Shown in pieces: positions 1 through 11,085 of a stretch of DNA of 64,000 nt. The notes beneath the pieces are model-generated. The model saw only the letters and a list, made by a program, of their open reading frames with translations. It made no database searches and had not been told where the DNA came from. Numbering within the stretch: the stretch's first letter is position 1; the number at the start of each line of letters is the position of its first letter. Both the position numbers and the translations under genes were made by a program. The stretch spans positions 120,780,893-120,844,892 of the forward strand of contig CM035171.1 in assembly GCA_020205615.1 (NCBI GenBank), in the 5' to 3' direction. Source of the DNA: Panax quinquefolius. Lineage: Eukaryota > Streptophyta > Magnoliopsida > Apiales > Araliaceae.

Positions 1-850
1 GCTTCACGATTGGTTATTACGGAGTATTATTGAACTTTGATAAACTGTAATATGGATCCCTAATATTTGTCCTTTTGTCTCACTGGATTCATTTTCTTTA
101 AGACATTTTTCATCATCCTCAGTCCTAAATGATGATATTATTGAATATCTTTGGCCTGTAGTGCAAAGATGAATGATTGCCTAATGAATATCTTTGGCCC
201 GTAGTGCAAAGATGAACAGGTGTTGAGATGAACATGACCAACTGGTGATACAAATGAATATCTTTGGCCTGTAGTATAAAGATGAATATTTGATTCAAGA
301 TGTATATTGATTGATGTTACAGGGACAAAATATTGATGATGGACTTTTAAATCTTAGAAGATAGTAGAATTCTTTTTCTACTTGACTCTTCTAATGGATT
401 GTTGTTTTCGCTGCAGTTGTTGATCTAAAACTTGTTGTCTATTATATTTTATCAGATTTTTCCATGTTGAAGACTAATGATAAATTGTTGTATATTATCT
501 TAATCATAATATTCTTTACTGGGCTAGTTGAGCTCGCCCTTTTTCTTTTTGTTCCATTTTTCTTCTCAGGAGGTGAGAACATAGCGAGAACTAGCTGGGA
601 TTTGGAGTGATAGTTCAGGATAGTTGTTTTACTAGTCCTCACTATTTTGTAAAATAGTGTATCAATAATTGTAATGAGGAATTCTTTTAAGTTTGTATAC
701 TGTCTATTAGACAATATTTGTATTCAAACTCACAGTATATGTGTTGTCGTATTTTGCACAATAATTGTATTATTGAAGTTGTATTTATTTCTGTACCATG
801 TATTTGGCGACTCAGAATGGGTGATGTATACCTATTTTGGGGGTGTCACA
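1..850 (+). repeat. 3' part of a type-B LTR
   Basis: This stretch aligns by eye with the right third of the complete solo LTR at 58060-60783. Shared landmarks in order are the CATCATCCTC motif, three hairpin repeats with the loop GCCCGTAGTG (about 145-290), the GGGCTAGTTGAGCTC block, the CACTATTTTGTAAAATAGTG hairpin (640-659) and the terminal GGGGGTGTCACA. The LTR ends at about 850. The bases after it do not form the primer-binding site found after the gypsy LTRs, so this is probably a solo LTR or a truncated element whose 5' part lies left of the window. Its first 60 bases match poorly. Confidence 0.7.
640..659 (+). other. Hairpin CACTATTTT-GT-AAAATAGTG in the LTR
   Basis: A 9-bp perfect stem with a 2-base loop sits downstream of the GAGAAC block. 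Versions of it occur in the same place in the type-A LTRs, for example CACTATT/AATAGTG at 28324-28342, with loop changes. It may act in the RNA as part of R/U5, but no function can be read from the sequence. Confidence 0.5.
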
Positions 851-961
851 GTTGTGCCCCCAAGCTAATTTTTTATAGATAAATTTGTATTTTCCGACCA
901 GTTGCATATATGTAAAACATATATTTGGTTACAATATTATTAATATAATAAGTAATAACAT

Positions 962-993
<32 letters not shown>

Positions 994-1911
994 ATTGACC
1001 CCTAATACTCATTTCTAGTCACAATTTTGTTAAAAAATATTTAAATTCCTTATGTTATGAAAATAATTTAAATTATATTATTATTTATTTTGAAAATATT
1101 ATAGGAAGATACATACATAAAGGAATAGAAGTAATATAGAATTGAGAAAGTTATAAAATTTTAATTTGATCCCGTATATTAAAAATTTTATAAGGTTTCA
1201 GTGGGGTCAATTGACCCCACAAGTTCCAACGTGACTTCACCACTAATTACGGTCCATATCAATGTATTCTTTCTGGAGCTCTTCTATGTTAACATGAAAA
1301 TTGGACATGAGTGTATTGGGGGTCAAAATATAAATAAGTAAAATTCAAATGCATTCATGTCTAATTTTTATGTCCAATTTCAATATCCACATAGAATTTT
1401 TGTTCTTCCCGAGTATCTTTTTTCTAACTATATATTATGTTGTTAAAAAATTATTGACTCCGAAGATCAAATCCCGACTTCGTCCCTACATGCATATTAA
1501 GATTAACGATATTTAACAAAACCTTTGAATGAGTCATAATTTCTCCAATTGATTACCCACGTACCTATTATTCCGCCATTGCCATAACATCTAACACCCA
1601 GTTCCAAATAGAGTTCTCCAAAGGCAACTTTGTACATTTTTATTTATTTATTTTATTATTATTTTAAATTAAATTCCATATACTCTTTAACATTAGCCGT
1701 TATTACCCAAAAAGCAACCATGTGATTACAAAGGCTTCTCTAAAATTTATGGCCATTACACATTCCTTAAGCACACGAAGAACTGAGGGTTAAGTAAATC
1801 TCCCAATCCATTATGAATTACTTTGTTTATATTTGGAAATATTGATTTCCTTGCGATCATAATGCAAATTTTTGTTGGATAAAAAAAATAAATACATGTA
1901 TGGAAAATGAG
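851..1911. other. Gene-free AT-rich spacer
   Basis: No credible coding region is visible. It holds a (TA)n microsatellite at about 963-988 and a 20-bp perfect palindrome at 1201-1220. The short open frames nearby are what random AT-rich sequence gives. The GACCCC-containing sequences near 1000 and 1200 could be remains of a DNA transposon, but no paired ends were established. Confidence 0.5.
1201..1220. repeat. 20-bp perfect palindrome
   Basis: The sequence GTGGGGTCAATTGACCCCAC equals its own reverse complement. A related TTGACCCC string lies about 200 bp upstream. It might be an end of an old mobile element or a binding site; neither is shown. Confidence 0.6.
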
Positions 1912-1916
1912 ATACA
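1912..1916. repeat. Left target-site duplication of the copia element (ATACA)
   Basis: ATACA lies directly before the 5' LTR and is repeated directly after the 3' LTR at 38225-38229. Five base pairs is the usual duplication length for LTR retrotransposons. It ties the two LTRs, 36 kb apart, to one insertion. Confidence 0.85.
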
Positions 1917-2289
1917 TGTTGGAGTTTAATTTTTAAACTCAAACTGTCAGTTTTTTTTACTTATTGCTGAGTCATCTTAGTTTGAATAAGTTTGTAACCT
2001 TTTGCAGATTTTTAGATAGTTTATTTTCAGTTGTTTGTTGATTCAAGTAGTGCCATAAAAAATACGATTGTGAGTATTTTTTTTAGGCTATAGTTAAGGA
2101 TTAGTTGGAGAAATTCTAAATTATTTGTTGGAGTCTTTATTCAGTTATATATATAGGTGTAGTACTTGATGTTCTTTCATGTTCTGATTCAATAAAATTC
2201 TTTTCTTTCTTCCAAGTAATTTTTTCTGCTACTATTTTGTTTTTGATTATGTGGTGGAAATTAAAAAATCTAACTTTTAATTTCCTACA
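1917..2289 (+). repeat. 5' LTR of the copia element
   Basis: The LTR begins TGTTGGAG and ends CTACA, giving the usual TG...CA boundaries. It matches 37854-38224 over its whole length, with small differences and a changed last few bases. It includes a TATATATAGG stretch near 2148-2158 that could serve as a promoter core. Confidence 0.9.
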
Positions 2290-2291
2290 TT

Positions 2292-2304
2292 TGGTATTAG
2301 AGCC
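2292..2304 (+). other. Copia primer-binding site (initiator Met tRNA type)
   Basis: TGGTATTAGAGCC starts 2 bases after the 5' LTR. It differs by one base from TGGTATCAGAGC, the usual plant site complementary to the 3' end of initiator methionine tRNA, where minus-strand synthesis starts. Confidence 0.85.
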
Positions 2305-2368
2305 AGAATTATCCAGTGTTCTTGTTGGTTTAAGTTATCTTCCTTAGATTGCTTGTAAGCATCAAATG

Positions 2369-3430
2369 ATGAACAAGATTCAACCTCAGCTTCCGAGGTT
2401 TAGCGAAAACACTTTGATCAATTGTGTATCCAGATGAAGGCGTTGTTCGATTTTCAAGAGTTATCCGAAAGTGTTGAACTTGGATATGCAGAACCAATGG
2501 ATCAAGAGGCAGGAACAACACTTACTCAAGTCCAAAAGGACAGTTTTAGTAATAATAGGAAGAATGATAAGAAGGACTTATTCTTTCTCTACCAAGCTTT
2601 AGACGAGGTCGTCTTTGAAAAGATCTCAAGTGCAACTACGGCTAATGAGGCATGGGAGATGCTTCAGAAATCCTACAAAGGCGATGATAAGGTGAAGAGT
2701 GTAAGGTTGCAAACCTTACGAGGTGAATTCTAATCTCTTAAAATGAAAGATTCTGAATCTATATCCACTATTTTCCCGTGTTCAACTGCTGTCAATCAAT
2801 CATGCAAGTTAACAAAGAAAAAAGAAGATTTATGTGTTATTGAAAAGATCATGAGGTCATTGACAGGTCGGTGTGATTATGTTGTTGCTGCAATTGAAGA
2901 AGGAAAGGATCTTTCAACCATGACAATTGAAGGTCTGATGGGTCATTATGTGTTCACGAATACCGAATGAATCAAAGGTCAGCCAAGACTATTGAGCAAG
3001 CTTTTCAAAGTAAGGTGACTCTGTCCAACAAAAATAGTTCCAGTGGCGGTAAAAGATCAACACAAGACAAGGATGATAAGAATATGAGCCACAAAATTGG
3101 TGCCCCCTCTCAGAAAAGTAACTATGGTCAACAAACTTCTGGTAATGGAGGGTATGATAAGTCCAAAATTCAGTGTTTTCATTGCAAGAATTATGGGCAT
3201 TATGGATCACAATGTAGAGTTAAATTACCTAAAGTTAATTGTGAACGTGCTAAATATGTTGAAGCTGACATACAAGAAAAGGAAACTTTGTTGTTAGCTT
3301 GCAGCGCTTCCGATGAAGAACACTTCGACAAGTGGTATATGGATACTGAATGCAGTAATCACATGTGTGGCAAAATGGAGAATCGTAAAAATGAACTTAT
3401 TGAAGGTAAAATGATTAAAATCGCATGTTT
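2369..3430 (+). pseudogene. Copia gag and start of protease, degraded
   Basis: This is the nucleocapsid/capsid part of a Ty1/copia polyprotein. Recognisable pieces lie at 2369-2420 (start region), 2422-2733, 2743-2970 and 2967-3430 in shifting frames. A CX2CX4HX4C zinc knuckle (CFHCKNYGHYGSQC) is encoded near 3174-3215. The protease motif that should read D-T/S-G is seen near 3339-3375 as DTE, so the catalytic glycine is lost. Coding similarity stops at about 3430, where gypsy LTR sequence begins. There are at least three frameshifts. Confidence 0.85.
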
Positions 3431-4638
3431 CCTTTATATTTTTGAATATTATGGTGTGGATTTGATATAATGTTATAGTTGTGGGTAATATTTACAAATT
3501 TTGCAAAGTCTGTGAAAGTTGTTATATAATATTCCTTTCGTATTTTGCGGACCAATGGAGAATATTCACGTTTTAATTGAAGAAACTATTAAATAAAGAT
3601 TAAATTTTCTGAAATCATTGGTGGACCCCCTGTGGATTTGATATTATTATAGTTGTGGGATTGAAAATTTCTTAAAGCGACAAAATACTTTATGAAAATA
3701 ACGGCGGAAGTTTTGGACTGGAATTAGCTGTTGAAACACACAAAATACTTTAAAAATAACGGAAGTTTTCTTCGTTATGCGATGTCTGGCGTGGTTGCGT
3801 AGTAGCATAGTAGCGCACGATATTGATTATTGATGCTTATGTGAAAGTCACTCGGTTATACTCAATTATTACTACAGATAATTGTTGCATCATATCTCTC
3901 GTATTATTGATTTAATTATTGTCACGATATCATTTGCATAATATTTTATATTATTAAATCAATAATTGAGACGATAAAGTTATTCATATTATTATTTGCA
4001 ATATTAATGATGTCTAGAAGTTACATCGAGGAGAGGTTTGGTCACTAATTGCGGCGCCATAAGGAGAAATCCTTATCGGAAAGCCCCTCTTTCTGGGAGA
4101 GACACGGTTTGTTAAATATTGTGAGTTATAATATTAATGATGAATAAGTTGTGTTGATTAAAATGAATTTTGATAGTTCCATTGTGTTGGGATTATTAGT
4201 GTTAGTGGAAATCGACATCTATTAGATGATAATTGATGTCTAGGGGTTATATTGATAAATCGGGTAATTTATCGGATAAATGAGCAATTAATTGCTACTA
4301 ATTCACATGCTTATATAACTATTTGTTCATATGTGTGTACTATTGAATCACATTATTTACTATTAGGGGAGTTGGTGCAAGATTGATAATACTTGCATGA
4401 CTAAGTTAAAAATGGAGGTATAGATGGAGAGTCTTATCTTTGTAATTCATATTTTCACATGATTATACTATTGATTCACATGATTGAACTATTGATTCAC
4501 ATTATTTACTATTAGGGGAGGTGGTGCAAGTTTGATAATACTTGCGGGACTAAATTAAAAATGAAAGAAAAGTTGGAGGTATTGTCTTTGTAATTTTTGA
4601 GCCCCAAAAGCGTCTGATTATCGAAACTATATTTTCCT

Positions 4639-4646
4639 ATAAATAA
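4639..4646 (+). promoter_or_regulatory. TATA box of type-A LTR 1
   Basis: TATAAATA lies in the context TTTTCCTATAAATAAAAGCTC, followed by a pyrimidine-rich stretch and then the leader. The same block is kept at 12100-12107, 19312-19319, 26912-26919 and 31586-31593, which supports it as the U3 core promoter. Confidence 0.65.
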
Positions 4647-4899
4647 AAGCTCATTCTTCCTTCATTTCTCACCAATTCACAAAAAGCTTTAAAGCGATTA
4701 TTATAGAGAGAAATTATAGAGAAAGAAGAAGAAATGCTGCTACCTCACTATTCCATTATCCGATTTTTCCAAGGTAGGGAGTATTATTTCTTTCTTATCC
4801 ATGAAGAGAACTTACATTATTCCATTCTTATATTATTCTATTGGAATAACCTATATACTGTGAGCTACCCTATACTTGGTGAAATTCTTACATTATTCC

Positions 4900-5170
4900 A
4901 TTCTTTATCATTACATTTGGAACATCACATGCATGCGTTTACTGTGGGACTGGTTCCATTATTTATCATTACATTTGAACATCACATGCATGCGTTCTAT
5001 ATTGGGACTGGTTCCGTCTTTATTATTACATTGGAATATCACGTGCATCATGCGTTTTGCTGGGGACTGATTCCGTCTTTATTATTACATTGGAATATCT
5101 TATGCATGCGTTTTAAGCGGGACTGATTCCGTTATTTATTATTACATTGGAATAACTTTTGCATGTCGCG
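4900..5170 (+). repeat. LTR minisatellite with CATGCATG motifs (LTR 1)
   Basis: About five units of roughly 57 bp follow the scheme GGAAYATCACATGCATGCG, then GGGACTGRTTCC, then TTTATTATTACATT. Exact CATGCATG lies at 4928-4935 and 4985-4992, with a variant at 5101-5108. The block lies roughly 260-530 bp downstream of the TATA box and so probably in the transcribed leader. Homologous blocks occur in all type-A LTRs of the window. Confidence 0.8.
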
Positions 5171-6258
5171 ATCTATCACATGCACGGTGATTTCTTTTGT
5201 TATTCCATTCCTTGTTATACTCGGTTGGTTAAAGTTTTGACTTATATACTCCATGAAATTAGTGGAATATCCTTGATATTTGCGCTTCATCCATATCTTT
5301 TCATTGAAATATTCTTACGAGCATTCTTGAATTTTACTCCACAAAGCGATATCATGTTGACAATTTGGGCGTTATTGATTCTGGATAAAATAATTCTTGA
5401 ACTTGTTTTATTGAATTCTTATATCATTGTCATCATCCTCATGTTTATATTTTGTTGAAAGTCATCTACGGCTTTTAAGTGCATAGATGGACTTGGTATG
5501 ATTATGACCGAGAGATTATTTCGTTTAATCATAACCATAATAATATTACAAATGATGTGGTAAAAGTCCTCATTGGCCCGTAGTGCATTGATGGGCGATT
5601 GTTGGCATGATCATGACCATTAATGAATACCTGAATATTCTTGGCCCGTAATGCATGGATAATTGTGGTGTGATACTAAAGAATATCCTTGGCCGTAGTA
5701 CGGGGGGTGATTCGATGATGTGGATTATTTATTAAGTTTGAGTCCCAATGATAAAAGTGATGAAAAACCTTTTAAATCATAAAAGATAGTAGATTTTATT
5801 CTCTACTGACTCTTTTAATGGATTGCTTGTTCATTTGCGATTAAACTTGATGGTTGTTATATTATATCGGTTTAACATTTGTTGAAGGCTAACGATAATA
5901 TATTACGCATTATCTTAGTCATAATATTTTCTCTTTGGGCTAGTTGAGCTCACCCTTTTACTTTCATTGTTCTCTTGAAATGAGAACGTAGCGAGGGGAC
6001 TAGTCGGGGAGAATGAGTAACGGACGGATGATAGCATTAGTAGTCCTCACTATTCGATTGAAATAGTGGGAAAATAAATGTAATAATATTGAATTTGAGT
6101 TTGTATATTATCTGAGCGATAATATTTGTATTAAAACTCACGACTTATGTTTTGTCGTACTTTTGCACGGTTGTATAATTAAGTTGTATTTGTATTACAT
6201 ACCATGTATTTGGCGACTCGAGAATAGGTGATGTATACTGTTTTGGGGGCGTCACGGT

Positions 6259-6270
6259 TAGTATCAAATC
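6259..6270 (+). other. Primer-binding site, gypsy unit 1 (mutated)
   Basis: TAGTATCAAATC follows the LTR end by about 2 bases. Units 2 and 3 have TGGTATCAAAGC at the same place, close to the initiator Met tRNA site TGGTATCAGAGC. Unit 1 carries two further changes. Confidence 0.7.
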
Positions 6271-6439
6271 TTAGGGATATGATCCACAGCTAAGATGTGA
6301 GACTAGAACTAGGAGGGAGGCAGGGAAATTCCTTGCTAGTATGACCTACCTAATTTTTTTGGTATTTAATTGGTTGGTCGGAGTATAGAGATAATATGTT
6401 GCATGTCAATTAACCCTTGTTTTGTGGCGATATTTGAAA

Positions 6440-7560
6440 ATGGCATCAGAGAATATTGAGAATAGCAATGGGGCACAAGAGGCCGTTGAGTCTCCACGGA
6501 TCAACAATCGAATAATGTGCATCGGGAAAGCGACAATCCTCATGCAAACAACAACAACTAACCAAATGATGAGCGATGGAATGTTCGGAGGCTTTATGCA
6601 ATTCATGCAACATCGGTGAGAGCGACTCTGCTTCAAAATGCGGTGGAAACACTTTGGAAACTCTCGAGCGGTCACCGCTAAAAGCAGTTCAAGGAAGTGG
6701 GACCACGGAGTTTATTGGATAACCAAAATCACTTAAAAGGCGAGCGTGGATAAAGCGGATCACCAAGATATTTGATGTCTTGGGATGCTCAGAGAGCAAA
6801 AGGTTCCCTTCGCCACCTTTATGTTGCGTGAAGAAGCGAATTCTTGGTGGGAATCAGAAAGCGTACCCGACTGGCCTTTTCAAGATGTCTTGGGAGAAGT
6901 TCGAAGAGCTATTCAACGACAAGTACTTTCCGAAAGTATTAAATCACATGAAAGAGGTGGAGTTTATCAAGTTGGAGCAAAACAATATGGCCAGTGTCGC
7001 ATGATCTGAGGCTAAATTTGCGGAGTTATCCGGTTTTGCATCCCATTTGGTCGATAATGAGGATCGAATGAAGCGAATGTTTTAAGAGGTTTGAAACCGG
7101 AGATACGTCGATATCTTATTTCTCATAAAGCGTGTTTTGTACTCGGATGTTGTAAATAGGGCTCGATTATTGGAGCGTGATAGCAGTCAACACAACTGAC
7201 GAGAAAGAAAGCGGCGACATATGAAAATACCGAGTGGTATCGATCATCGAAGCGGTGACAACAAGCGTGGAGGAATCAACATGCGAAATGGTAACCACTT
7301 GATGGTAATCATGGCGAAGACGGTAAAAATGGATATTTCAAGAAAAGGAGATTCAATAATGATGGAAAGACGTCGGCACCAACAACCGTGGTTAAGGAAG
7401 GAGAAGCGACCACCTATCATATACTTCAAATGCGGAGGGAGGACATATCGGTCAAACCTAGCGATGCCATCAAAGCGTGTTATAATTGTGGAAGAGAAGG
7501 TCACCTAGCCCGATTTTGTCATTCACCAAGACAAGTTCACTAGGATGGAGGCACAAAGGC
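6440..7560 (+). pseudogene. Gypsy unit 1 gag, heavily frameshifted
   Basis: The start MASENIEN is kept at 6440. The capsid region (about 6780-7180) reads in alternating frames, with fragments such as SWEKFEELFNDKYFP. The first zinc knuckle (about 7423-7460) is damaged: its second half no longer fits CX2CX4HX4C. The second (about 7478-7520) is still recognisable. Compared with unit 3, unit 1 has many single-base losses and gains, more than the other two units. Confidence 0.8.
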
Positions 7561-10500
7561 CGTCCCGAAAAAAGTCAAAAGCGGTGGTGCAAGGAGAGCA
7601 TTTGTTGTGACCTCCCGAAAGCAAGGAACGAGCGAGGAGGTCATCACGGGTAAGCTTATCATAAACTCTAGCGAAGTCTATACCTTATTTGATCTGGGTT
7701 CTACCCCCATTCTTTTATTTCTCCTACTTGCGCTCAACGATTAAATTTGACTCAGGAGAAATTAGACTTTGACTTATCTGTTGAAACTTTGTTGGGAGAA
7801 ACCTTCATTACATCCACTTGTTTATAAGTCTTGTTTGGTTCAAATTGGTACCCTCACATTACATCGATCTTATTTCATTGAAAATACTTGCATTTGGCGT
7901 GATTCTAGGGATTGATTGGTTAACTACTCATCATGCTGAAAAAATTGATTGTTTTAAATAAGGTTGTTAGCTTTCATATTCTAACCAACCTATTATGCGA
8001 ATTCAAACAACTAAACCATTAAAATCAATCAATGTCATTTCAAGCCATAAAATTATTCGTTTATTGAAAAATGGATGTCAAACTTTCTTAGCTCATGTCA
8101 CGGATCTAAACAAAAATACGTCGATTTTGAATGATATTTACATTGTTAATAAATTTCTGACGTATTCCCAAAAAACTTCTGGGCCTACCCCCTAGGCGTG
8201 AAATTGAATTTTGTATCGACCTTGAACCCGATACAAAACCCATTTCCAAAGCCCATGTCGAATGGCTCTATTGAACTTGGGAGTTAAAGACCCAATTCTG
8301 AGGAATTGTTAGACATTGGTTTCATTAGTCCTAAATCGTCTCCTTGGGGTGCTCCTCTGTTCTATTCGTGAAGAAGAAAGATGGGAGTATCACGACTTTG
8401 TATTGATTATCGGGAGTTGAATCATGTCACCATCAAAAATAGGTACCCATTGCCGCGTATTGATGACTGTTTGACCCGGTTGCAAGCGCGCTAAATTCTT
8501 TTCAAAGATTGATCTTCGTTCGGGATATCATCAATTAAAGATTAGAACCAGATGACATTCAAAAGGCGACTTTTCGAACTTCGATGCGGGCATTATGAAT
8601 TCTTAGTCATGTCCTTTGGATTGACTAATGCTCCTCTTTGCCTTCATGGATATGATGAACCAGTATTCAAGAAATATTTGGATCATTTTGTGGTCGTCTT
8701 TATTGATGACATCTTCATATATTCAAAAAGCCGTGAAGATCATGAAAGCAACACTTGAGGTGATACTCCAAAAGCTTCGTGAAAACAAGCTATATATATG
8801 CGAGTTGAAGAAATCGAGTTACGGCTTGAGGAAGTTGCATTCCTTGGGCACGTGATATCAAATCATGGGATATCTGTTGACGGGAAAAAGATTGAAGCAA
8901 TTCAAAGTGGGAGAAACCTAAATCGATGGCCAGAAATCGTAGCTTTCTCGGCTTAGTTTGGTTATTATCGGAGATTAAGTAGAAGGGTTTTCTCGAATCG
9001 CTACTCCATTAACTCAAATTGACTCGAAAAGATACAAAATTCGGTTGGAGCGTGGAATGTGAGAAGAGTTTTCAAGAACTTCGAGGAGACTCATTTCATT
9101 TTGTTACGACAATACCATCATCTCGGGAGGATTTGTCATCTCGATGATGCTTGAGCAAAAGGGTTAGGATGTGTTCTCATGCAACATGGGAAAGTCATAG
9201 CCTTTATGCCTCACGGCAACTCAAAGAATATGAGAGGAATTATCCTACTCATGATCTAGAGTTAGCGGTTTATCGTTCTTGTTTTTAAATTTGGAGGCAT
9301 TACCTTTATGGGGAGAAAGTGGAGATCTATACGGATCATAAAAAGCCTCAAATATTTCTTCACTCAAAAGGAACTCAACATGCACGGCAACGACGTTGGC
9401 TCGAATCATGTTGAAAGATTATGATCATACTATTCAATACCATCTGGAAAAGTGAAAGTAAGTAGGCGATGCTTGAGAGTAGAAGATCATATCTTGTCTG
9501 CAGTGTAATATTGTCAACGAAAGGCCCATTTTGTATGACTTGCAAAGGATGGAGTTAGAGATAAAGACTCGGGGACCCATGTGATGATGGCAAATATCTG
9601 AGTAGAACCGACTTTTAATCGATAAAGTTAAAGTTGCTTTCATGCTATGAGACACGGAGGTGATGCGTATGAGGAAGAAAGTACAAGAAAGTGCTATCTT
9701 AGGAAGCAAGAATCGATGAAGAAGGAATACTTGAGTCAACTCAGGACTTTGTGTTCTAATAACCACGATTTAAAGTATAAAATCATGATGGAGCGCACAA
9801 CACACCATTTGCAATCCATCTTGGGAGTACCAAAATGTATCGTGATCTTGACATACATTTTGGTGGAGCAATATGAAGAGAGAGATAGCGAGAATTTATC
9901 TCAAGGTGTTTAACTTATCAACGAGTCAAGGCGAGACATCAAGTACCAAAAGGTCCATTGCAACCACTTGAAATTCGAATGGAAGTGGGAACACATTACC
10001 ATGGATTTTATTCTTTGGTCTTCCCAAGGTTTCTCAAGACATAAATGAAATTTGGGTCATTGTTGATAGATTGACCAAGTCTGCTCATTTCCTACCTATA
10101 CGAGAAACTTATACACTTGAACGTCTTGCTCGTATGTATATAAACGAGATTGTAAGACTGCATGGTATGCCAGTATCCATAGTTTCTGATCGAGACCCAA
10201 GATTCACTTCAAGATTTTGGGTTAGTTTGCAAAAAGCTATGGGCACGGATTTACGATTTAGCTCGGCATATCATCCTCAGACGGACGGGCAGTCGGAGAG
10301 GACCATTCAAACTCTTGAAGATCTATTAAGACTCTGTGTCCTTGACTTCAAGGGAAGTTGGGATAAGTTCCTACCATTGGTGGAGTTTTCCTACAACAAC
10401 AGTTATCAAACAAGTATTGGCATGGCTCCATTTGAGGCGTTGTATGGAAGAAAGTGTCGTTCTCCAGTATGCTGGGATGAGGTGGGTGAAGCAATGTTGT

Positions 10501-11040
10501 TGGGACCGGAGTTGGTACGTATGACTACGGAAAAGATTCAAACGATCCGACAACGTATAAAAACCTCACAAGATCGACAAAAGAGTTATGCTGATCTTCA
10601 TCGAAAGGACGTGGAATTCGATATTGGAGATCATGTGTTATTACGTGTTGCTCCATGGAAGCGAGTTACGAGATTTGAAAAGAGAGAAAGCTCGACCCTC
10701 GATTCATTGGCCCATTTTAATCCTCGATCGAGTAGGAACTATGGCGTATAGACTCGCTTTCTGCGCCATGTATGTCTCGTGTTCATAACGTTTTTCACAT
10801 ATCTATGTTATATAAATATGTGAAAGACCCGAACCACATTATTGAATTAGAACCGAGATGAGATAGAGGAAGATTTAACGTATGAAGAGTTACTGTTAAA
10901 ATCTTGGATAAAAGGATCATATTCTACGCTCGAGGTTATACCTCAAGTCAAAGTTTTGTGGAGAAACCACTATGTGGAAGAAATGACCTGGGAGTTAGAA
11001 TTTGAGATAAAATCAAGATATCCTTACCTCTTGACATACC
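7561..11040 (+). pseudogene. Gypsy unit 1 pol (PR-RT-RNase H-IN), degraded
   Basis: The parts are in gypsy order. A protease with D-L-G in place of D-T-G lies near 7690. The RT at about 8200-8870 still encodes the I-D-D of the catalytic F-I-D-D motif at 8702-8710. RNase H is at about 9040-9470. Integrase is at about 9780-10750 and holds an open stretch 10071-10751 with SDRDPRF and the QTDGQSERT glutamate block. A C-terminal chromodomain-like segment (VKVLWRNH) is near 10950-11020. Many frameshifts break it. This unit keeps an 8-bp integrase segment (ATACACTT, in 10108-10120) and a TGG codon that units 2 and 3 have lost. Confidence 0.85.
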
Positions 11041-11073
11041 AGTGCACACCCTAATTTCAAGACGAAATTTCAT

Positions 11074-11085
11074 AAAAAGGGAGGT
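11074..11085 (+). other. Polypurine tract, gypsy unit 1
   Basis: AAAAAGGGAGGT lies directly before the TGTAAAACCCC start of the next LTR. Purine-rich tracts in this position prime plus-strand DNA synthesis. Related tracts precede the LTRs at 18528 and 25738. Confidence 0.7.

Larger units (their letters stand above)
3431..6256 (+). repeat. Gypsy type-A LTR 1, 5'-truncated
   Basis: It starts inside the LTR, at the equivalent of base 60 or so of 18528-20912, and runs to the GGGGGCGTCAC end at about 6255. It has a TATA box at 4639-4646, a block of about 57-bp repeats with CATGCATGCG (4900-5170) and several GGCCCGTAGTGCA motifs (5570-5710). The copia-gypsy junction is abrupt and lacks the TGTAAGACCCC start, which fits a deletion or recombination after insertion. 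Confidence 0.85.

Noticed and set aside
145..290. Evenly spaced direct repeats resembling a small CRISPR array
   Set aside because: The repeats are imperfect, only three per site, lie inside plant LTRs and recur with the LTR elsewhere. No cas-like gene is present.
4734..5458. Open frames with repeated HMHAF or TCMRF-like strings (also near 12330, 19540, 27190 and 31870)
   Set aside because: They are translations of the 57-bp LTR minisatellite, open in several frames at once.
10071..10751. Possible domesticated integrase gene in gypsy unit 1
   Set aside because: It is just the longest unbroken part of a decayed pol; it has no own promoter, and the frame stops where the unit is shifted.
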